This document shows, piece after piece, positions 1 through 9,016 of a stretch of 43,788 nucleotides of DNA (position 1 is its first letter; the number at the start of each line of letters is the position of its first letter). A model generated the notes under the pieces. That model was not told the DNA's origin and made no database searches. It saw only the letters and a list, made by a program, of their open reading frames with translations. The DNA lies in the NCBI GenBank assembly GCA_030621085.1, contig JAUXIJ010000021.1, positions 1 through 43,788 of the forward strand, given 5' to 3'. The position numbers and the translations under genes were made by a program. The DNA is from Candidatus Cloacimonadota bacterium (GTDB lineage Bacteria; Cloacimonadota; Cloacimonadia; Cloacimonadales; TCS61).

Positions 1-119
1 ACGTAACCATCAGTGCAGAGCTCATCACTCCGATAGCTATGGAAAAAGGTTTGCGTTACGCTATCCGTGAAGGCGGCAGAACAATCGGTGCCGGCGTCGT
101 TAGCGACGTTGTTGAATAA
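1..119 (+). CDS. tuf: Elongation factor Tu, C-terminal end (partial)
   Basis: Only the last 38 codons are inside the window; the open frame starts at base 3 and stops with TAA at 117-119. The visible end contains the EF-Tu domain 3 signature around [22 protein letters not shown]-Tu delivers aminoacyl-tRNA to the ribosome as a GTP complex. It sits 14 bases upstream of rpsJ, the usual str-to-S10 junction, so both are probably on one transcript. The 5' part of the gene, including the GTPase domain, lies outside the window. Confidence 0.95.
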   Translation, partial: VTISAELITPIAMEKGLRYAIREGGRTIGAGVVSDVVE

Positions 120-133
120 TTCCGGAGGAAGTA

Positions 134-457
134 GTGGCAAAGAAAAATAATTCTGACGTTAAAATAAGAATAAAACTCAAAGCTTATGATTTCCGTCTGT
201 TAGATAAATCTGTGGCAGAAATTGTGAAGAACACCAAAAATACCGGTGCCAGAATTGTTGGACCGATTCCTCTTCCTACAGAAAGGACGCTTTATACTGT
301 AATCAAGTCACCTCACGTTAATAAGAAAGCACAAGAACAATTCGAGATGCTGGTTCATAAAAGATTAATAGACATTGTGAATCCTACTCCGCAAACAACA
401 GGAGCACTGAAAAAGCTTAGCCTACCTGCTGGTGTTCACGTCGAGATCAAGGCTTAA
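134..457 (+). CDS. rpsJ: 30S ribosomal protein S10
   Basis: A 107-residue protein of normal S10 length that binds 16S rRNA in the head of the 30S subunit; in characterised bacteria S10 also pairs with NusB in transcription antitermination. The conserved RIKLKAYD start, the [12 protein letters not shown] loop and the [14 protein letters not shown] segment are all present. The start is GTG at 134, placed by a GGAGGAAG ribosome binding site at 124-131. It is the first gene of the S10 operon and lies 11 bases before rplC. Confidence 0.97.
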   Translation: MAKKNNSDVKIRIKLKAYDFRLLDKSVAEIVKNTKNTGARIVGPIPLPTERTLYTVIKSPHVNKKAQEQFEMLVHKRLIDIVNPTPQTTGALKKLSLPAGVHVEIKA

Positions 458-468
458 GGGAGTTTGAA

Positions 469-1092
469 ATGATAGGATTGATAGGAAAAAAAATTGGAAT
501 GACCCAGATATTCGGTAAGAATGGAGAAATGATTCCTGTTACTGTAATTCAAGCCGGTCCCTGCCGGGTTATTCATCGCAAGACAAAAGAGAAACACGGT
601 TATGATTCCGTACAATTGGGGTATGAAGAGATCGATGAAAAAAAGATCAATAAGCCAATAGCAGGTCATTTTAAAAAACACAATAGTCCTCCTTACAAAT
701 ATCTGCATGAATTCCGATTGAAAGTGTATAAAGACATTAACGAAGGCGAAGTTTTTGATGTGAGTATGTTCGAGAAAAACGAACTACTCAAGGTTACAGG
801 AATTTCCAAAGGTAAGGGTTTTCAGGGTGTAATGAAGCGCCACGGATATCATGGATTCAAAGCCACACATGGTGTTCATGAATCTTTTCGTGGACCCGGT
901 TCTATTGGACAATGTGCTACCCCAGCCCGTGTATTTAAAGGGAAAAAACTTCCTGGTCATATGGGTATGCAAAAGGTCTCTGCTCTCAATGTAAAAGTTA
1001 TAAAAGTTGATATTGAGAAAAATCTTGTAATGGTTAAAGGTGCTGTTCCCGGGCATAGGAACAGTATTGTTCGTTTAAGAAAAGAGCTGTAG
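469..1092 (+). CDS. rplC: 50S ribosomal protein L3
   Basis: A 207-residue L3, an early 50S assembly protein that reaches toward the peptidyl transferase centre. The N-terminal IGKKIGMTQIF motif, the central GKGFQGVMKRHG segment (about residues 114-125) and the GHMGMQKV and VKGAVPGH motifs near the C-terminus are all visible. ATG follows a GGGAG site at 458-462. It is flanked by rpsJ and rplD in the standard order, with short gaps that suggest one transcript. Confidence 0.97.
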   Translation: MIGLIGKKIGMTQIFGKNGEMIPVTVIQAGPCRVIHRKTKEKHGYDSVQLGYEEIDEKKINKPIAGHFKKHNSPPYKYLHEFRLKVYKDINEGEVFDVSMFEKNELLKVTGISKGKGFQGVMKRHGYHGFKATHGVHESFRGPGSIGQCATPARVFKGKKLPGHMGMQKVSALNVKVIKVDIEKNLVMVKGAVPGHRNSIVRLRKEL

Positions 1093-1106
1093 TTGGGAGA
1101 AGATAA

Positions 1107-1742
1107 ATGTTGAAAGTAAATAAATATTCGGTTCAAGGCGAGGAAGTTGGTAAGGTTACTCTTCCCAAATCTCTTTTCGCTGTTGAATCAAAAAATCCCC
1201 AGGCATTACTTTATGAAGTAATAAAGATGTATCGGGCTAATCAACGCCAGGGAACAGCCTCTGTTCAAAGTCGTTCCGACGCTCATGGCAGCGGCAGAAA
1301 ACTTTTCAGGCAGAAAGGTACCGGTAATGCTCGTCCCGGTAACAGACGTACACCTATACGAGTTGGTGGTGGTCGTGCTTTTGGACCCAAACCCAAGAAC
1401 TGGTACAAACCGATTCCCAAGAAAAAGAAAAGACTGGCTTTAAAACTTGCCCTTACCGAAAGAGCAAATGGAAAACAGGTTATTATAGTAGAAGATTTGA
1501 AATTTGAGAAAGCCAATACTAAAACTGCAATAGAACTGATCACCAAAATTACTCCGGAAAGATCCAAGAAACTCTTTATTATCGACAGCAGTGATCCAAA
1601 TATTATCAATTCCTTCAGTAATATTCCTTATGTTAAAATGGATAGAGCAGATAGTATTTATGCCTACGAAATTCTCAACTGTAACTGTCTTGTTCTTACT
1701 GAAGCGGCGTTAGAAAAGATGAAGGAGGTATTCGCAAAATGA
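1107..1742 (+). CDS. rplD: 50S ribosomal protein L4 (L4/L1e family)
   Basis: A 211-residue L4. The Gly/Arg-rich extended loop that lines the peptide exit tunnel is clear at about residues 60-100 (RKLFRQKGTGNARPGNRR, then GGGRAFGPKP). In E. coli L4 is also the autogenous repressor of the S10 operon; whether that holds here cannot be seen because the operon leader is outside the window. The last codon overlaps the rplW start in an ATGA arrangement. Confidence 0.96.
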   Translation: MLKVNKYSVQGEEVGKVTLPKSLFAVESKNPQALLYEVIKMYRANQRQGTASVQSRSDAHGSGRKLFRQKGTGNARPGNRRTPIRVGGGRAFGPKPKNWYKPIPKKKKRLALKLALTERANGKQVIIVEDLKFEKANTKTAIELITKITPERSKKLFIIDSSDPNIINSFSNIPYVKMDRADSIYAYEILNCNCLVLTEAALEKMKEVFAK

Positions 1743-2026
1743 AACATCAAAGAGAAATAGTAATATCCCCGATGATCACAGAAAAAACTTCCTCCCTGCA
1801 AAGTATAAACAACAGCTATACTTTCAAGGTAAGTTTAAACGCAAACAAGATCGAGATAGCAAAAGCAATCGAGAAAATATTTAATGTAAATGTACTTAGT
1901 GTGAACACAATTTGCCAAAGTGGAAAAGTAAAGCGACTGGGCAGATACACCGGCAAAAGAGCCGACTGGAAAAAAGCAATCGTGAAACTGAAAGCAGGCG
2001 ATACCATAGCTGATTTCGAGGCATAA
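1739..2026 (+). CDS. rplW: 50S ribosomal protein L23
   Basis: A 95-residue L23, which sits at the tunnel exit and in studied bacteria forms the docking site for trigger factor and SRP. The SPMITEKTSSL start, the KIEIAKAIEKIFNV helix and the C-terminal RADWKKAIVKL strand are the expected family features. The ATG overlaps the rplD stop by four bases, and the GGAGG site at about 1724-1728 lies inside the end of rplD, so the two genes look translationally coupled. Confidence 0.96.
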   Translation: MKHQREIVISPMITEKTSSLQSINNSYTFKVSLNANKIEIAKAIEKIFNVNVLSVNTICQSGKVKRLGRYTGKRADWKKAIVKLKAGDTIADFEA

Positions 2027-2041
2027 GAAAGGGAGTACAAA

Positions 2042-2872
2042 ATGGGTATCAAAAAATATAGACCGATCACACCGACAATGAGATTTAAAACCGGTTATAC
2101 CTTTGAGGAAATAACTAAGAAAAATCCGGAAAAATCTTTGATCAAGCCGCTACCAAAAAAAGCAGGAAGAAATCATCATGGTCGTATCACATGCCGTCAT
2201 CGCGGTGGTGGGCACAAACGTCATTACAGGATAATTGATTTTAAAAGAAATAAACATGACATTCCTGCAAAAGTAGCTGCAATTGAATATGATCCGAACC
2301 GCAGCTCCCGTATTGCTCTACTGCATTATGTGGATGGAGAAAAAAGATACATTATTGCTCCGCTGGAACTTAAGGTTGGCGATACTGTAATATCAGGAAT
2401 TAAAGCTGATATCAAAGTTGGGAATGCATTACCCCTCGATAAGATTCCTCTGGGAACCATTATTCATAATATAGAATTCAAAGCCGGAAAAGGTGGTCAA
2501 ATTGCTCGTAGTGCCGGTTCTTACGGCCAACTCATTGCTAAAGAAGGCGGCTATGTGCATGTACGTATGCCATCCAACGATGTTCACTTCATCAGGAAAG
2601 AATGTTATGCAACCATAGGTCAGGTAGGTAATACCGAACACAATTCCATCGTTCTTGGAAAAGCCGGACGTAAACGCTGGATGGGTGTCAGACCCACAGT
2701 TCGTGGTGTGGCAATGAATCCGGTGGATCACCCGATGGGTGGTGGAGAAGCCAAAACTTCTGGTGGTGGTCATCCTGTATCACCATGGGGTGTTCTGGCA
2801 AAAGGCGGTAAGACCCGCAAGATCCGCAAATATTCCGATAAATATATAATAAAATCCAAAAAGAAGCGATAA
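2042..2872 (+). CDS. rplB: 50S ribosomal protein L2
   Basis: A 276-residue L2, needed for subunit association and the peptidyl transferase region. The N-terminal [18 protein letters not shown] block (about residues 41-58), the middle [15 protein letters not shown] block and the C-terminal [17 protein letters not shown] and HPVSPWG motifs match the family. The histidine of NPVDHP, studied as important in E. coli L2, is kept. It lies 12 bases before rpsS. Confidence 0.97.
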   Translation: MGIKKYRPITPTMRFKTGYTFEEITKKNPEKSLIKPLPKKAGRNHHGRITCRHRGGGHKRHYRIIDFKRNKHDIPAKVAAIEYDPNRSSRIALLHYVDGEKRYIIAPLELKVGDTVISGIKADIKVGNALPLDKIPLGTIIHNIEFKAGKGGQIARSAGSYGQLIAKEGGYVHVRMPSNDVHFIRKECYATIGQVGNTEHNSIVLGKAGRKRWMGVRPTVRGVAMNPVDHPMGGGEAKTSGGGHPVSPWGVLAKGGKTRKIRKYSDKYIIKSKKKR

Positions 2873-2884
2873 AAAGGAATAATT

Positions 2885-3148
2885 ATGTCTCGTTCGATAA
2901 AAAAAGGACCTTTTGTAGATAAGCACTTGGAGAAAAAAGTTGATGCTTTGAATGCAGCTAATAAAAAAGAGGTTATCAAAACTTGGTCCCGCCGTTCTAC
3001 AATTTTACCGAAATTCGTGGAACATACCTTTGCCGTTCACAATGGTCGTAAATTTGTGCCGGTATATGTTTCCGAAAATATGGTAGGTCATAAACTTGGA
3101 GAATTTTCTCCTACACGAACTTATCGTGGACATAGAGTAAATAAGTAA
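2885..3148 (+). CDS. rpsS: 30S ribosomal protein S19
   Basis: An 87-residue S19, which forms a complex with S13 in the head of the 30S subunit. The family hallmarks [11 protein letters not shown] at the N-terminus, WSRRSTILP in the middle, and [13 protein letters not shown] near the end are all present. ATG follows an AAGGA site. The neighbours rplB and rplV are in the canonical order. Confidence 0.97.
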   Translation: MSRSIKKGPFVDKHLEKKVDALNAANKKEVIKTWSRRSTILPKFVEHTFAVHNGRKFVPVYVSENMVGHKLGEFSPTRTYRGHRVNK

Positions 3149-3171
3149 GATTTTAAAGGGAGCTAATAATA

Positions 3172-3537
3172 ATGGAAGCTATAGCCAGAGTCAGAAATTT
3201 AAGAGGTTCAGCACGAAAAGCGAGACTAATTCTCGATCTGATCCGCGGCAAAACTGTACCTGAAGCTCAAAGAATATTGAGTTTCTCTAAGAAAAGAGTT
3301 GCTTACGATGTTCAGAAGCTTCTTAATTCTGCTATTGCAAACGCAACTATGAAAGAAGGAAAAACCGATATAGATAATATGAGCATCAGCGATGTTTTTG
3401 CTGACGATGGCCCTATTATGAGAAGACATAGACCTCGTGCTCAGGGAAGAGCTACAATAATCAGAAGAAGAACATGCCATATCACACTTCAGATAGTAGA
3501 TAACAAAGAGGAGGAAACCCTTGGGACAGAAAGTTAA
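3172..3537 (+). CDS. rplV: 50S ribosomal protein L22
   Basis: A 121-residue L22 whose beta-hairpin lines the nascent-peptide tunnel. The family segments are ARKARLILDLIRGK (about residues 15-28) and MRRHRPRAQGRATIIRRRTCHI (about residues 83-104), the second being the tunnel hairpin. Its 3' end runs 17 bases into rpsC, so the last five codons are read in a second frame by rpsC. The start is ATG after a GGGAG site. Confidence 0.96.
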   Translation: MEAIARVRNLRGSARKARLILDLIRGKTVPEAQRILSFSKKRVAYDVQKLLNSAIANATMKEGKTDIDNMSISDVFADDGPIMRRHRPRAQGRATIIRRRTCHITLQIVDNKEEETLGTES

Positions 3538-4168
3538 TCCGATAGGTTATAGAATTGGCGTTAATAAACATTGTGATTCTACCTGGTTTGCCACTAAAGA
3601 AGATTACATTAATAATCTGCATGAAGATCTTAAAATCAAGAAGTACATTAAAAGCAGATTGAAAGAAGCGATGATCTCCAAAGTTCAAATACAAAGAAAA
3701 ACCAAATCTGTTACGGTTGATATTCATACTGCCCGTCCCGGTCAGGTTATCGGCAGAAAAGGTTCTGAGATCGAGAAACTGAGAAATGAATTAACCGTAT
3801 TGGTAAATAAAGGGAAAGAATCAGAAAAGAACGTGTTTGTAAACGTTCAGGAAATCAAAGATCTCTGGTCGGATGCTAGTCTGGTCGGTCAGGAGATAGG
3901 CAGTCAGTTAAAGCGCAGGGTTTCTTTTCGAAGAGTCATGAAATTTGCTATTCGTAACGCTATACGCAGCGGTGTACAAGGAGTTAAAGTACAATGTTCC
4001 GGCAGGTTAGGTGGCGCTGAAATGGCTAGAACAGAAAGATATCATGAAGGACGCACACCTCTTCATACACTTCGTGCAGATATCGATTACGCTCTTACAA
4101 TAGTAAATACCACCTATGGTATAATCGGTATTAAAGTATGGATTTATAAAGGCGATATTCTTAATTAA
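3521..4168 (+). CDS. rpsC: 30S ribosomal protein S3
   Basis: A 215-residue S3, part of the mRNA entry site with helicase activity in studied ribosomes. It has the GQKVNPIGYRIG start, a KH domain with the RPGQVIGRKGSEIEKLR loop (about residues 71-87), and the C-terminal GRLGGAEMARTERYHEGRTPL block. The start is TTG at 3521, placed by a GAGGAGGAAA site at 3508-3517 inside rplV; an ATG start would remove the conserved N-terminus. It overlaps rplV by 17 bases. Confidence 0.96.
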   Translation: MGQKVNPIGYRIGVNKHCDSTWFATKEDYINNLHEDLKIKKYIKSRLKEAMISKVQIQRKTKSVTVDIHTARPGQVIGRKGSEIEKLRNELTVLVNKGKESEKNVFVNVQEIKDLWSDASLVGQEIGSQLKRRVSFRRVMKFAIRNAIRSGVQGVKVQCSGRLGGAEMARTERYHEGRTPLHTLRADIDYALTIVNTTYGIIGIKVWIYKGDILN

Positions 4169-4183
4169 TTTGGGAGTAAATAA

Positions 4184-4600
4184 ATGTTAGCACCAAAAAA
4201 AGTAAAGTATAGAAAACGACAAAAAGGCCGTAGAAAAGGTTTGGCATACAGAGGTAGTACTCTGGATTTTGGTAACTTTGCCGTAATAGCTTTGGAGCCA
4301 GGTTGGATAACCAGTCGTCAAATAGAGTCTGCACGTGTAGCAATAACACGTAAAATGAAAAGATCAGGTAAACTCTGGATCAGGATATTTCCTGATAAAC
4401 CTATCACAAAAAAGCCTGCTGAAACTCGTATGGGTAAAGGAAAAGGCGCTCCCGAATATTGGGTTGCTGTTGTTAAGCCCGGTAGAATTCTTTTCGAATA
4501 TGAAGGTGTTGAAATCGATGTAGCAAAAGATGCTGCACGCCTTGCCGGTCACAAATTACCTATAAAGACCAAGATAATTATGAGAGAGGGAATTGAGTAA
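4184..4600 (+). CDS. rplP: 50S ribosomal protein L16
   Basis: A 138-residue L16, a late-assembling protein near the A-site tRNA elbow. [19 protein letters not shown] at the N-terminus, the [14 protein letters not shown] block and the arginine-containing [20 protein letters not shown] block (residues about 83-103) are family signatures. Its TAA stop shares one base with the rpmC ATG (TAATG), an arrangement suited to reinitiation. Confidence 0.97.
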   Translation: MLAPKKVKYRKRQKGRRKGLAYRGSTLDFGNFAVIALEPGWITSRQIESARVAITRKMKRSGKLWIRIFPDKPITKKPAETRMGKGKGAPEYWVAVVKPGRILFEYEGVEIDVAKDAARLAGHKLPIKTKIIMREGIE

Positions 4601-4818
4601 TGAAAATATCTGAATTACGCGAAATGACCAATGAGGAATTGAATCAGCAACTCGAAACTTTCAAAGAAGAAATGTTTAATCTCAAGTTTCAGCAATCTAC
4701 TAACCGCCTGGAAAATCCTATGCGGCTCAAATCAGTGAGAAAAGATATTGCTCGCATTAAAACCCTTTTAACTGAAAAAGAAAGTTCAACGAAAGTAAGA
4801 GGTAACGATGACAAATAG
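4600..4818 (+). CDS. rpmC: 50S ribosomal protein L29
   Basis: A 72-residue, all-helical L29 next to L23 at the tunnel exit. [32 protein letters not shown] and [14 protein letters not shown] correspond to the helices of the family. A charged tail of about eight residues follows. The gene starts on the last base of rplP's stop and ends 11 bases inside rpsQ, so the three genes are likely coupled. Confidence 0.95.
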   Translation: MKISELREMTNEELNQQLETFKEEMFNLKFQQSTNRLENPMRLKSVRKDIARIKTLLTEKESSTKVRGNDDK

Positions 4819-5059
4819 AAAAGTTACTAAAACAGGTGTGGTTGTAAGCGACAAAATGGACAAGACTATTGTAGTTAAAGTTGAACGTCAGTTCAAACAT
4901 CCACTTTATAAGAAAATAGTGAGAAAACATAAAAAATTCCAAGCCCACGATGAAAAAAATGAATGCAATATCGGTGATGTTGTTCTTATCCGTGAAAGCA
5001 GACCATTAAGCCGTCACAAGTGCTGGGTACTGGAAAAGATTATTGAAAAAAGTAAATAA
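4808..5059 (+). CDS. rpsQ: 30S ribosomal protein S17
   Basis: An 83-residue S17, an OB-fold primary 16S rRNA binder. [20 protein letters not shown] and [18 protein letters not shown] are the two conserved family blocks. The ATG is inside rpmC and preceded by AGGTAACG, a weak ribosome binding site, consistent with translation being carried over from rpmC. It is the last gene of the classical S10 unit; only 11 bases separate it from rplN, with no terminator. Confidence 0.96.
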   Translation: MTNRKVTKTGVVVSDKMDKTIVVKVERQFKHPLYKKIVRKHKKFQAHDEKNECNIGDVVLIRESRPLSRHKCWVLEKIIEKSK

Positions 5060-5070
5060 GGAGCCTGATA

Positions 5071-5439
5071 ATGATCCAAGCTCAAACAATGTTGATAGTG
5101 GCAGATAACTCCGGGGCTAAAAAAGCACAATGCATAAAAGTGCTGGGTGGTTCCGGCAGAAGATATGCGAGCCTGGGCGATGTAATAGTGGTTGCCATTA
5201 AATCTGCAATTCCAAATAGTAAGATAAAAAAAGGCGCTGTGGAAAGAGCTGTTATCATTCGTACTCATAAAGAAGTAGGTAGAGCAGATGGTACCTACAT
5301 CCGTTTCGAAGATAATGCAGCAGTTATCATCGATGAAAGACTTGAACCGATCGCCACACGAATTTTTGGTCCTGTTGCACGCGAACTCAGAGATAAGCAT
5401 TTCACAAAAATAATTTCCCTCGCACCGGAAGTTCTCTAG
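5071..5439 (+). CDS. rplN: 50S ribosomal protein L14
   Basis: A 122-residue L14, exactly the usual length, which contributes to the intersubunit bridge with h14 of 16S rRNA. The [20 protein letters not shown] start, [20 protein letters not shown] middle and [26 protein letters not shown] end are typical. The TAG stop overlaps the AGGAG ribosome binding site of rplX. Confidence 0.97.
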   Translation: MIQAQTMLIVADNSGAKKAQCIKVLGGSGRRYASLGDVIVVAIKSAIPNSKIKKGAVERAVIIRTHKEVGRADGTYIRFEDNAAVIIDERLEPIATRIFGPVARELRDKHFTKIISLAPEVL

Positions 5440-5448
5440 GAGTTATAA

Positions 5449-5790
5449 ATGTTGAGAAAAATAAAAAAAGAAATTGGCAATAAAATGAGAATCAAAAAGG
5501 GCGATAATGTTGTCGTCATTTCTGGAAAATACAAAGGTGTGAAAGGCAAAGTTCTTAAATCTTTTCCTTCGCAGAACAAAGTGATAGTGGAAAGAGTTAA
5601 TTTCATTAAAAAACATACTCGTCCCACACAACAGAATCCCCAGGGTGGAATCGTTGAAAAAGAAGCACCCATACACGTTTCGAACGTAAAATTATTCAAC
5701 ACAAAGATCAACGATGTATCACGTGCTATTTTCAAAAAAGTTGCCGATTCCCGTATACGTGTTTGTAAAAAAACAGGCGATGAGATCTAG
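5449..5790 (+). CDS. rplX: 50S ribosomal protein L24
   Basis: A 113-residue L24, an assembly initiator of the 50S subunit. The KOW motif is at about residues 13-40 ([21 protein letters not shown]), followed by [21 protein letters not shown]. The ATG at 5449 is preferred because AGGAG lies 7 bases upstream. This adds 12 basic residues before the more common family start at Met13 (base 5485), which has no obvious ribosome binding site. Confidence 0.95.
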   Translation: MLRKIKKEIGNKMRIKKGDNVVVISGKYKGVKGKVLKSFPSQNKVIVERVNFIKKHTRPTQQNPQGGIVEKEAPIHVSNVKLFNTKINDVSRAIFKKVADSRIRVCKKTGDEI

Positions 5791-5804
5791 AAGGAGTTTT
5801 GGGA

Positions 5805-6347
5805 ATGAATCGTTTACAGGATAAATATAAAAAAGAAGTAATTCCCGCTTTGATGAAACACTTTGATTATAATAATATTCATCGTGTTTCCAGGCTGGAA
5901 AAGATATCCGTTAATATGGGAGTAGGTGCTGCTACGCAGAATAAAGCGTTACTGGATAATGCTGTAAAAGATCTTACTCTTATCACCGGTAGAAAACCGG
6001 TCATTACCAGGGCAAAAAAATCCATCTCAAATTTCAAACTGAGAGAAGGAATGCCTATTGGTTGTAAAGTTACTCTACGTGGTGAAATTATGTATGAATT
6101 TCTGGATAGGTTGATATCCATTGTTATTCCCAGAATGCGTGACTTCCGGGGAGTATCTCCCAAATCATTCGATGGTCGCGGGAATTTTTCAATTGGTATA
6201 AGCGAACAAACAGTATTCCCCGAGATCGAATACGATAAGATCGATGCTATTCGAGGAATGGATATAACTATAGTAACAACTGCCGAAACAGACGAAGAAG
6301 GAAAAGAACTTCTGCGTTCTCTTGGCATGCCGTTCAAGAAAAATTAG
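5805..6347 (+). CDS. rplE: 50S ribosomal protein L5
   Basis: L5 binds 5S rRNA and contacts P-site tRNA. The frame opens with a TTG at 5799, but AAGGAG at 5791-5796 is only 2 bases from that codon and 8 from the ATG at 5805, so I place the start at 5805 (180 residues). Conserved blocks are [64 protein letters not shown] and [25 protein letters not shown]. Spacing to rpsN is 11 bases. Confidence 0.96.
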   Translation: MNRLQDKYKKEVIPALMKHFDYNNIHRVSRLEKISVNMGVGAATQNKALLDNAVKDLTLITGRKPVITRAKKSISNFKLREGMPIGCKVTLRGEIMYEFLDRLISIVIPRMRDFRGVSPKSFDGRGNFSIGISEQTVFPEIEYDKIDAIRGMDITIVTTAETDEEGKELLRSLGMPFKKN

Positions 6348-6358
6348 AAGGAGTTATT

Positions 6359-6544
6359 TTGGCTAAGAAATCATGGGTTGTTAAACAGAAAAGAACACCG
6401 AAATTTTCCACCAGAAAATACTCCAGGTGTAAGATTTGCGGACGTTCCAGAGCTTATATGAGAGATTTTGGACTCTGCCGTATTTGTTTTAGAAAATTAG
6501 CTGGTGAAGGCCAGATACCTGGCGTGAAAAAAGCCAGCTGGTAA
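6359..6544 (+). CDS. rpsN: 30S ribosomal protein S14, zinc-binding short type
   Basis: A 61-residue S14 of the short, zinc-containing (C+) class. The metal site is CKIC followed by CRIC (Cys24, Cys27, Cys40, Cys43), and the [19 protein letters not shown] block is diagnostic. The start is TTG at 6359 with AAGGAG at 6348-6353. Its place between rplE and rpsH is canonical. No second, zinc-free paralogue is in the window. Confidence 0.95.
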   Translation: MAKKSWVVKQKRTPKFSTRKYSRCKICGRSRAYMRDFGLCRICFRKLAGEGQIPGVKKASW

Positions 6545-6562
6545 AAAATCTAAGGAGAAATC

Positions 6563-6976
6563 ATGAGTGTAACTGATCCGATCGCTGATGCTATTACTAA
6601 GATCAGGAACGCATATCGGGCGGACCATAAAACCGTTACTGTATTTCACAGTAAGATAAATGAAGCAGTTGTTAAGATATTGGCAGAAGAAAATTTCATA
6701 AATAGTTATGAACTGGTTGACCCGGATGCTGTCAAAAAGATCTACCGGAAAAGAATTTTTATCAACCTGCGTTATACAAACACAGGTGAACCGGTATTAC
6801 GCGGCATTAAAAGGGTTAGCAGACCCGGATTGCGTATTTATGTTAATTCCAAAAATATTCCATCTGTCTACAATAATACCGGTTGTGCGGTTTTATCAAC
6901 CAATAAAGGTGTAATGGTGGATAGAGATGCTCGCAAACACAAAGTTGGCGGCGAATATATCTGTAAAGTATGGTAG
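6563..6976 (+). CDS. rpsH: 30S ribosomal protein S8
   Basis: A 137-residue S8, a primary 16S rRNA binder and, in E. coli, the spc-operon repressor. SVTDPIADAITKIRNAYRADH at the start and the C-terminal GCAVLSTNKGVMVDRDARKHKVGGEYICKVW block define the family. Residues about 45-75 (VDPDAVKKIYRKRIFINL) form a slightly long insertion compared with the 130-residue average. SD AAGGAG precedes the ATG. Confidence 0.96.
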   Translation: MSVTDPIADAITKIRNAYRADHKTVTVFHSKINEAVVKILAEENFINSYELVDPDAVKKIYRKRIFINLRYTNTGEPVLRGIKRVSRPGLRIYVNSKNIPSVYNNTGCAVLSTNKGVMVDRDARKHKVGGEYICKVW

Positions 6977-6988
6977 GGAGGAATTGAA

Positions 6989-7567
6989 ATGTCAAGAGTA
7001 GGTAAAGCTCCCATAAAAATTCCGGAAGGTGTAAAAGCTGTTATCCAAAATAATAAGATCACTGTATCAGGAAAAGATGGTGAACTCAGCTATGTAGTTA
7101 ATTCCGGTATTACAGTTCAAGAAAAAGATGGTTCCTTGATCGTGAATAGAAAGAATGATACAAAAGAACAGAAATCTCTTCATGGTCTTACCAGATCGCT
7201 TTTGAATAACATGGTTATTGGTGTCACTGAAGGTTTCAAAAAGGAATTGCAGATTATTGGAACAGGATATGGTGCTGAAGTCATCGGTCCCTGGCTCAAG
7301 CTTAATGTTGGCTTTTCTCACGATATTCTTCTGGAGATCCCGGAAGGAATTAAAGTAGAAGCTCAAACTATTCCCAGAAGGGAGCAAGGTCCGCTTGGTG
7401 TTCAGGCAAACATCATAGTGCATGGTATTCATAAAGAAGATGTAGGAAAATTTGCAGCTGAGATCAAAAAATGTAGACCACCTATGAACTATGCTACCGG
7501 TAAGGGTATTCGTTATAAAGGTGAATATGTACGTATTAAACCTGGTAAGGTAGGTGCTACTACATAG
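6989..7567 (+). CDS. rplF: 50S ribosomal protein L6
   Basis: A 192-residue L6 with its two tandem repeats near the sarcin-ricin loop and factor-binding site. [44 protein letters not shown] and the C-terminal [27 protein letters not shown] are typical. It is a little longer than the 175-180 residue average because of insertions such as [11 protein letters not shown] around residues 128-138. GGAGG lies before the ATG. Confidence 0.96.
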   Translation: MSRVGKAPIKIPEGVKAVIQNNKITVSGKDGELSYVVNSGITVQEKDGSLIVNRKNDTKEQKSLHGLTRSLLNNMVIGVTEGFKKELQIIGTGYGAEVIGPWLKLNVGFSHDILLEIPEGIKVEAQTIPRREQGPLGVQANIIVHGIHKEDVGKFAAEIKKCRPPMNYATGKGIRYKGEYVRIKPGKVGATT

Positions 7568-7584
7568 GTTTAACAGGAGAAATT

Positions 7585-7959
7585 ATGAATAAAAAATCGG
7601 CAACATATAAAAGAAATCTGGCAAGACAAAGAAGAAAGAAATCGATTAGAAAAAAGGTATTCGGAACTCCTGAAATGCCTAGATTGGCTGTTTTCAGAAG
7701 TCTGAACAATATCAGTGCACAGATCATAGATGATACAACCGGCAAGACCCTGGTTGCATTTTCTAGTCTTACCAAAGGCTTGGATCTGGATAGGAAAAAG
7801 AAAAAAACAGAACAGAGCTTTGAAGTTGGACAGAATCTGGGAAAATTAGCCCTGAAAAAAGGGATCAAAAAAATCCGTTTTGATAGGGGTGGGTATCTAT
7901 ATCATGGCAGAGTAAAAGCCTTAGCAGACGGCATCCGCAAAGCCGGATTAGAATTCTAG
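7585..7959 (+). CDS. rplR: 50S ribosomal protein L18
   Basis: A 124-residue L18 that carries 5S rRNA into the central protuberance together with L5. The basic N-terminus ([18 protein letters not shown]), the [19 protein letters not shown] strand and the end [26 protein letters not shown] are characteristic. The TAG stop lies in the AGGAGG ribosome binding site of rpsE. Confidence 0.96.
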   Translation: MNKKSATYKRNLARQRRKKSIRKKVFGTPEMPRLAVFRSLNNISAQIIDDTTGKTLVAFSSLTKGLDLDRKKKKTEQSFEVGQNLGKLALKKGIKKIRFDRGGYLYHGRVKALADGIRKAGLEF

Positions 7960-7967
7960 GAGGAAGA

Positions 7968-8525
7968 TTGGAACGCAACAAAAGAAATAATCCTCGTGCC
8001 AATGAACCATTATTCGCAGTAGAAAAAATAGTAGATACAAATCGTGTGGCAAAGGTTGTGAAGGGTGGTAGAAATTTCAGTTTTAATGCAACTGTAGTGG
8101 TTGGAGATAAACAAGGTAAAGTAGGCGTTGGAATAGGGAAAGCTAACGAGATAGTTGATGCTATACGGAAAGCAAAAGAGAAAGCAGGCAATAATTTATT
8201 CGTAGTTCCAATTGTGAAGGGAACCATTCCTCATGAGATTATCGGACGCTTTGGTGCCAGCAGGATCATGCTGAGACCTGCCTCTCCCGGTACAGGTATC
8301 ATAGCCGGTGGACCTGCACGTGCCATACTGGAAGCTGTCGGTATCGAGAGTATTCTCACCAAATCTCAAGGTTCCAATACACCTACAAACGTTGTAAAAG
8401 CTACTGTGAATGGGCTGAAACAACTTAGAACCATTGCCATGGTAGCTAAACTTCGCGGTAAAACCATTGCAGAACTTACAGGCAAAGAAGAAACTCCGGT
8501 CAAATCTCAGGAGGAAACTAAATGA
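7968..8525 (+). CDS. rpsE: 30S ribosomal protein S5
   Basis: A 185-residue S5, involved in decoding accuracy and mRNA entry. The dsRBD-like part ([23 protein letters not shown], about residues 43-65) and the S5 C-terminal fold ([24 protein letters not shown]) are clear. The start is TTG at 7968, placed by AGGAGG at 7958-7963. A 20-residue acidic tail ([17 protein letters not shown]) extends beyond the usual end and overlaps rpmD by an ATGA. Confidence 0.95.
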   Translation: MERNKRNNPRANEPLFAVEKIVDTNRVAKVVKGGRNFSFNATVVVGDKQGKVGVGIGKANEIVDAIRKAKEKAGNNLFVVPIVKGTIPHEIIGRFGASRIMLRPASPGTGIIAGGPARAILEAVGIESILTKSQGSNTPTNVVKATVNGLKQLRTIAMVAKLRGKTIAELTGKEETPVKSQEETK

Positions 8526-9007
8526 AACTCAAGGTCACCCAGATCAGAAGCACCATAGGTCGAAAATATGACCAGAAAAGAACCATCATCGCTTTGGGTC
8601 TCGGCAAGATCAGTAGATCCAGAATACATGATGATAATCTCGTAATTCGCGGTATGATAAATAAAGTGTCTCACCTGATAAAGGTAGAAGAAATCAAGGA
8701 AAAACTGGTTAAGAAAGCAGTTCCTGTTAAACCTGTAACAAAAAAAGCTGTACCCAAAACCGAGAAACCAGAAGTAAAAAAGAAAATCGAGACCAAACCT
8801 GCTGCTAAAAAAACAATTAAAACTAAAGAAGTTAAAAAAGCAGAACCAAAAAAATCCACAGCTAAAAAGACTGTAAAAACATCTACAAAAATCACTGAAA
8901 AGAAAACTACAAAATCTACAACAAAGCCTGCAGCTAAGAAAACCACGCCCAAGAAAACGGCTCCCGGTAAATCCAAAGTAAAAGCGGAAACGAAGAAGCA
9001 GGATTAA
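8522..9007 (+). CDS. rpmD: 50S ribosomal protein L30 with a long Lys/Ala/Thr/Pro-rich tail
   Basis: Residues 1-58 are an ordinary bacterial L30 ([27 protein letters not shown], then [17 protein letters not shown]). Residues about 60-161 form a low-complexity, strongly basic tail of repeated PAAKK-, TAKKT- and TKKAVPK-like units, resembling histone-H1-like or other bacterial nucleic-acid-binding tails. Bacterial L30 is normally about 60 residues, so the tail more than doubles it. Codon choice and frame are continuous, there is one stop (TAA at 9005-9007) and rplO follows after 9 bases behind its own ribosome binding site, so this is not a fusion artefact visible in the sequence. The tail's role is unknown; rRNA contact at the subunit surface is an inference. 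Confidence 0.93.
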   Translation: MKLKVTQIRSTIGRKYDQKRTIIALGLGKISRSRIHDDNLVIRGMINKVSHLIKVEEIKEKLVKKAVPVKPVTKKAVPKTEKPEVKKKIETKPAAKKTIKTKEVKKAEPKKSTAKKTVKTSTKITEKKTTKSTTKPAAKKTTPKKTAPGKSKVKAETKKQD

Positions 9008-9016
9008 GGAGAAACA

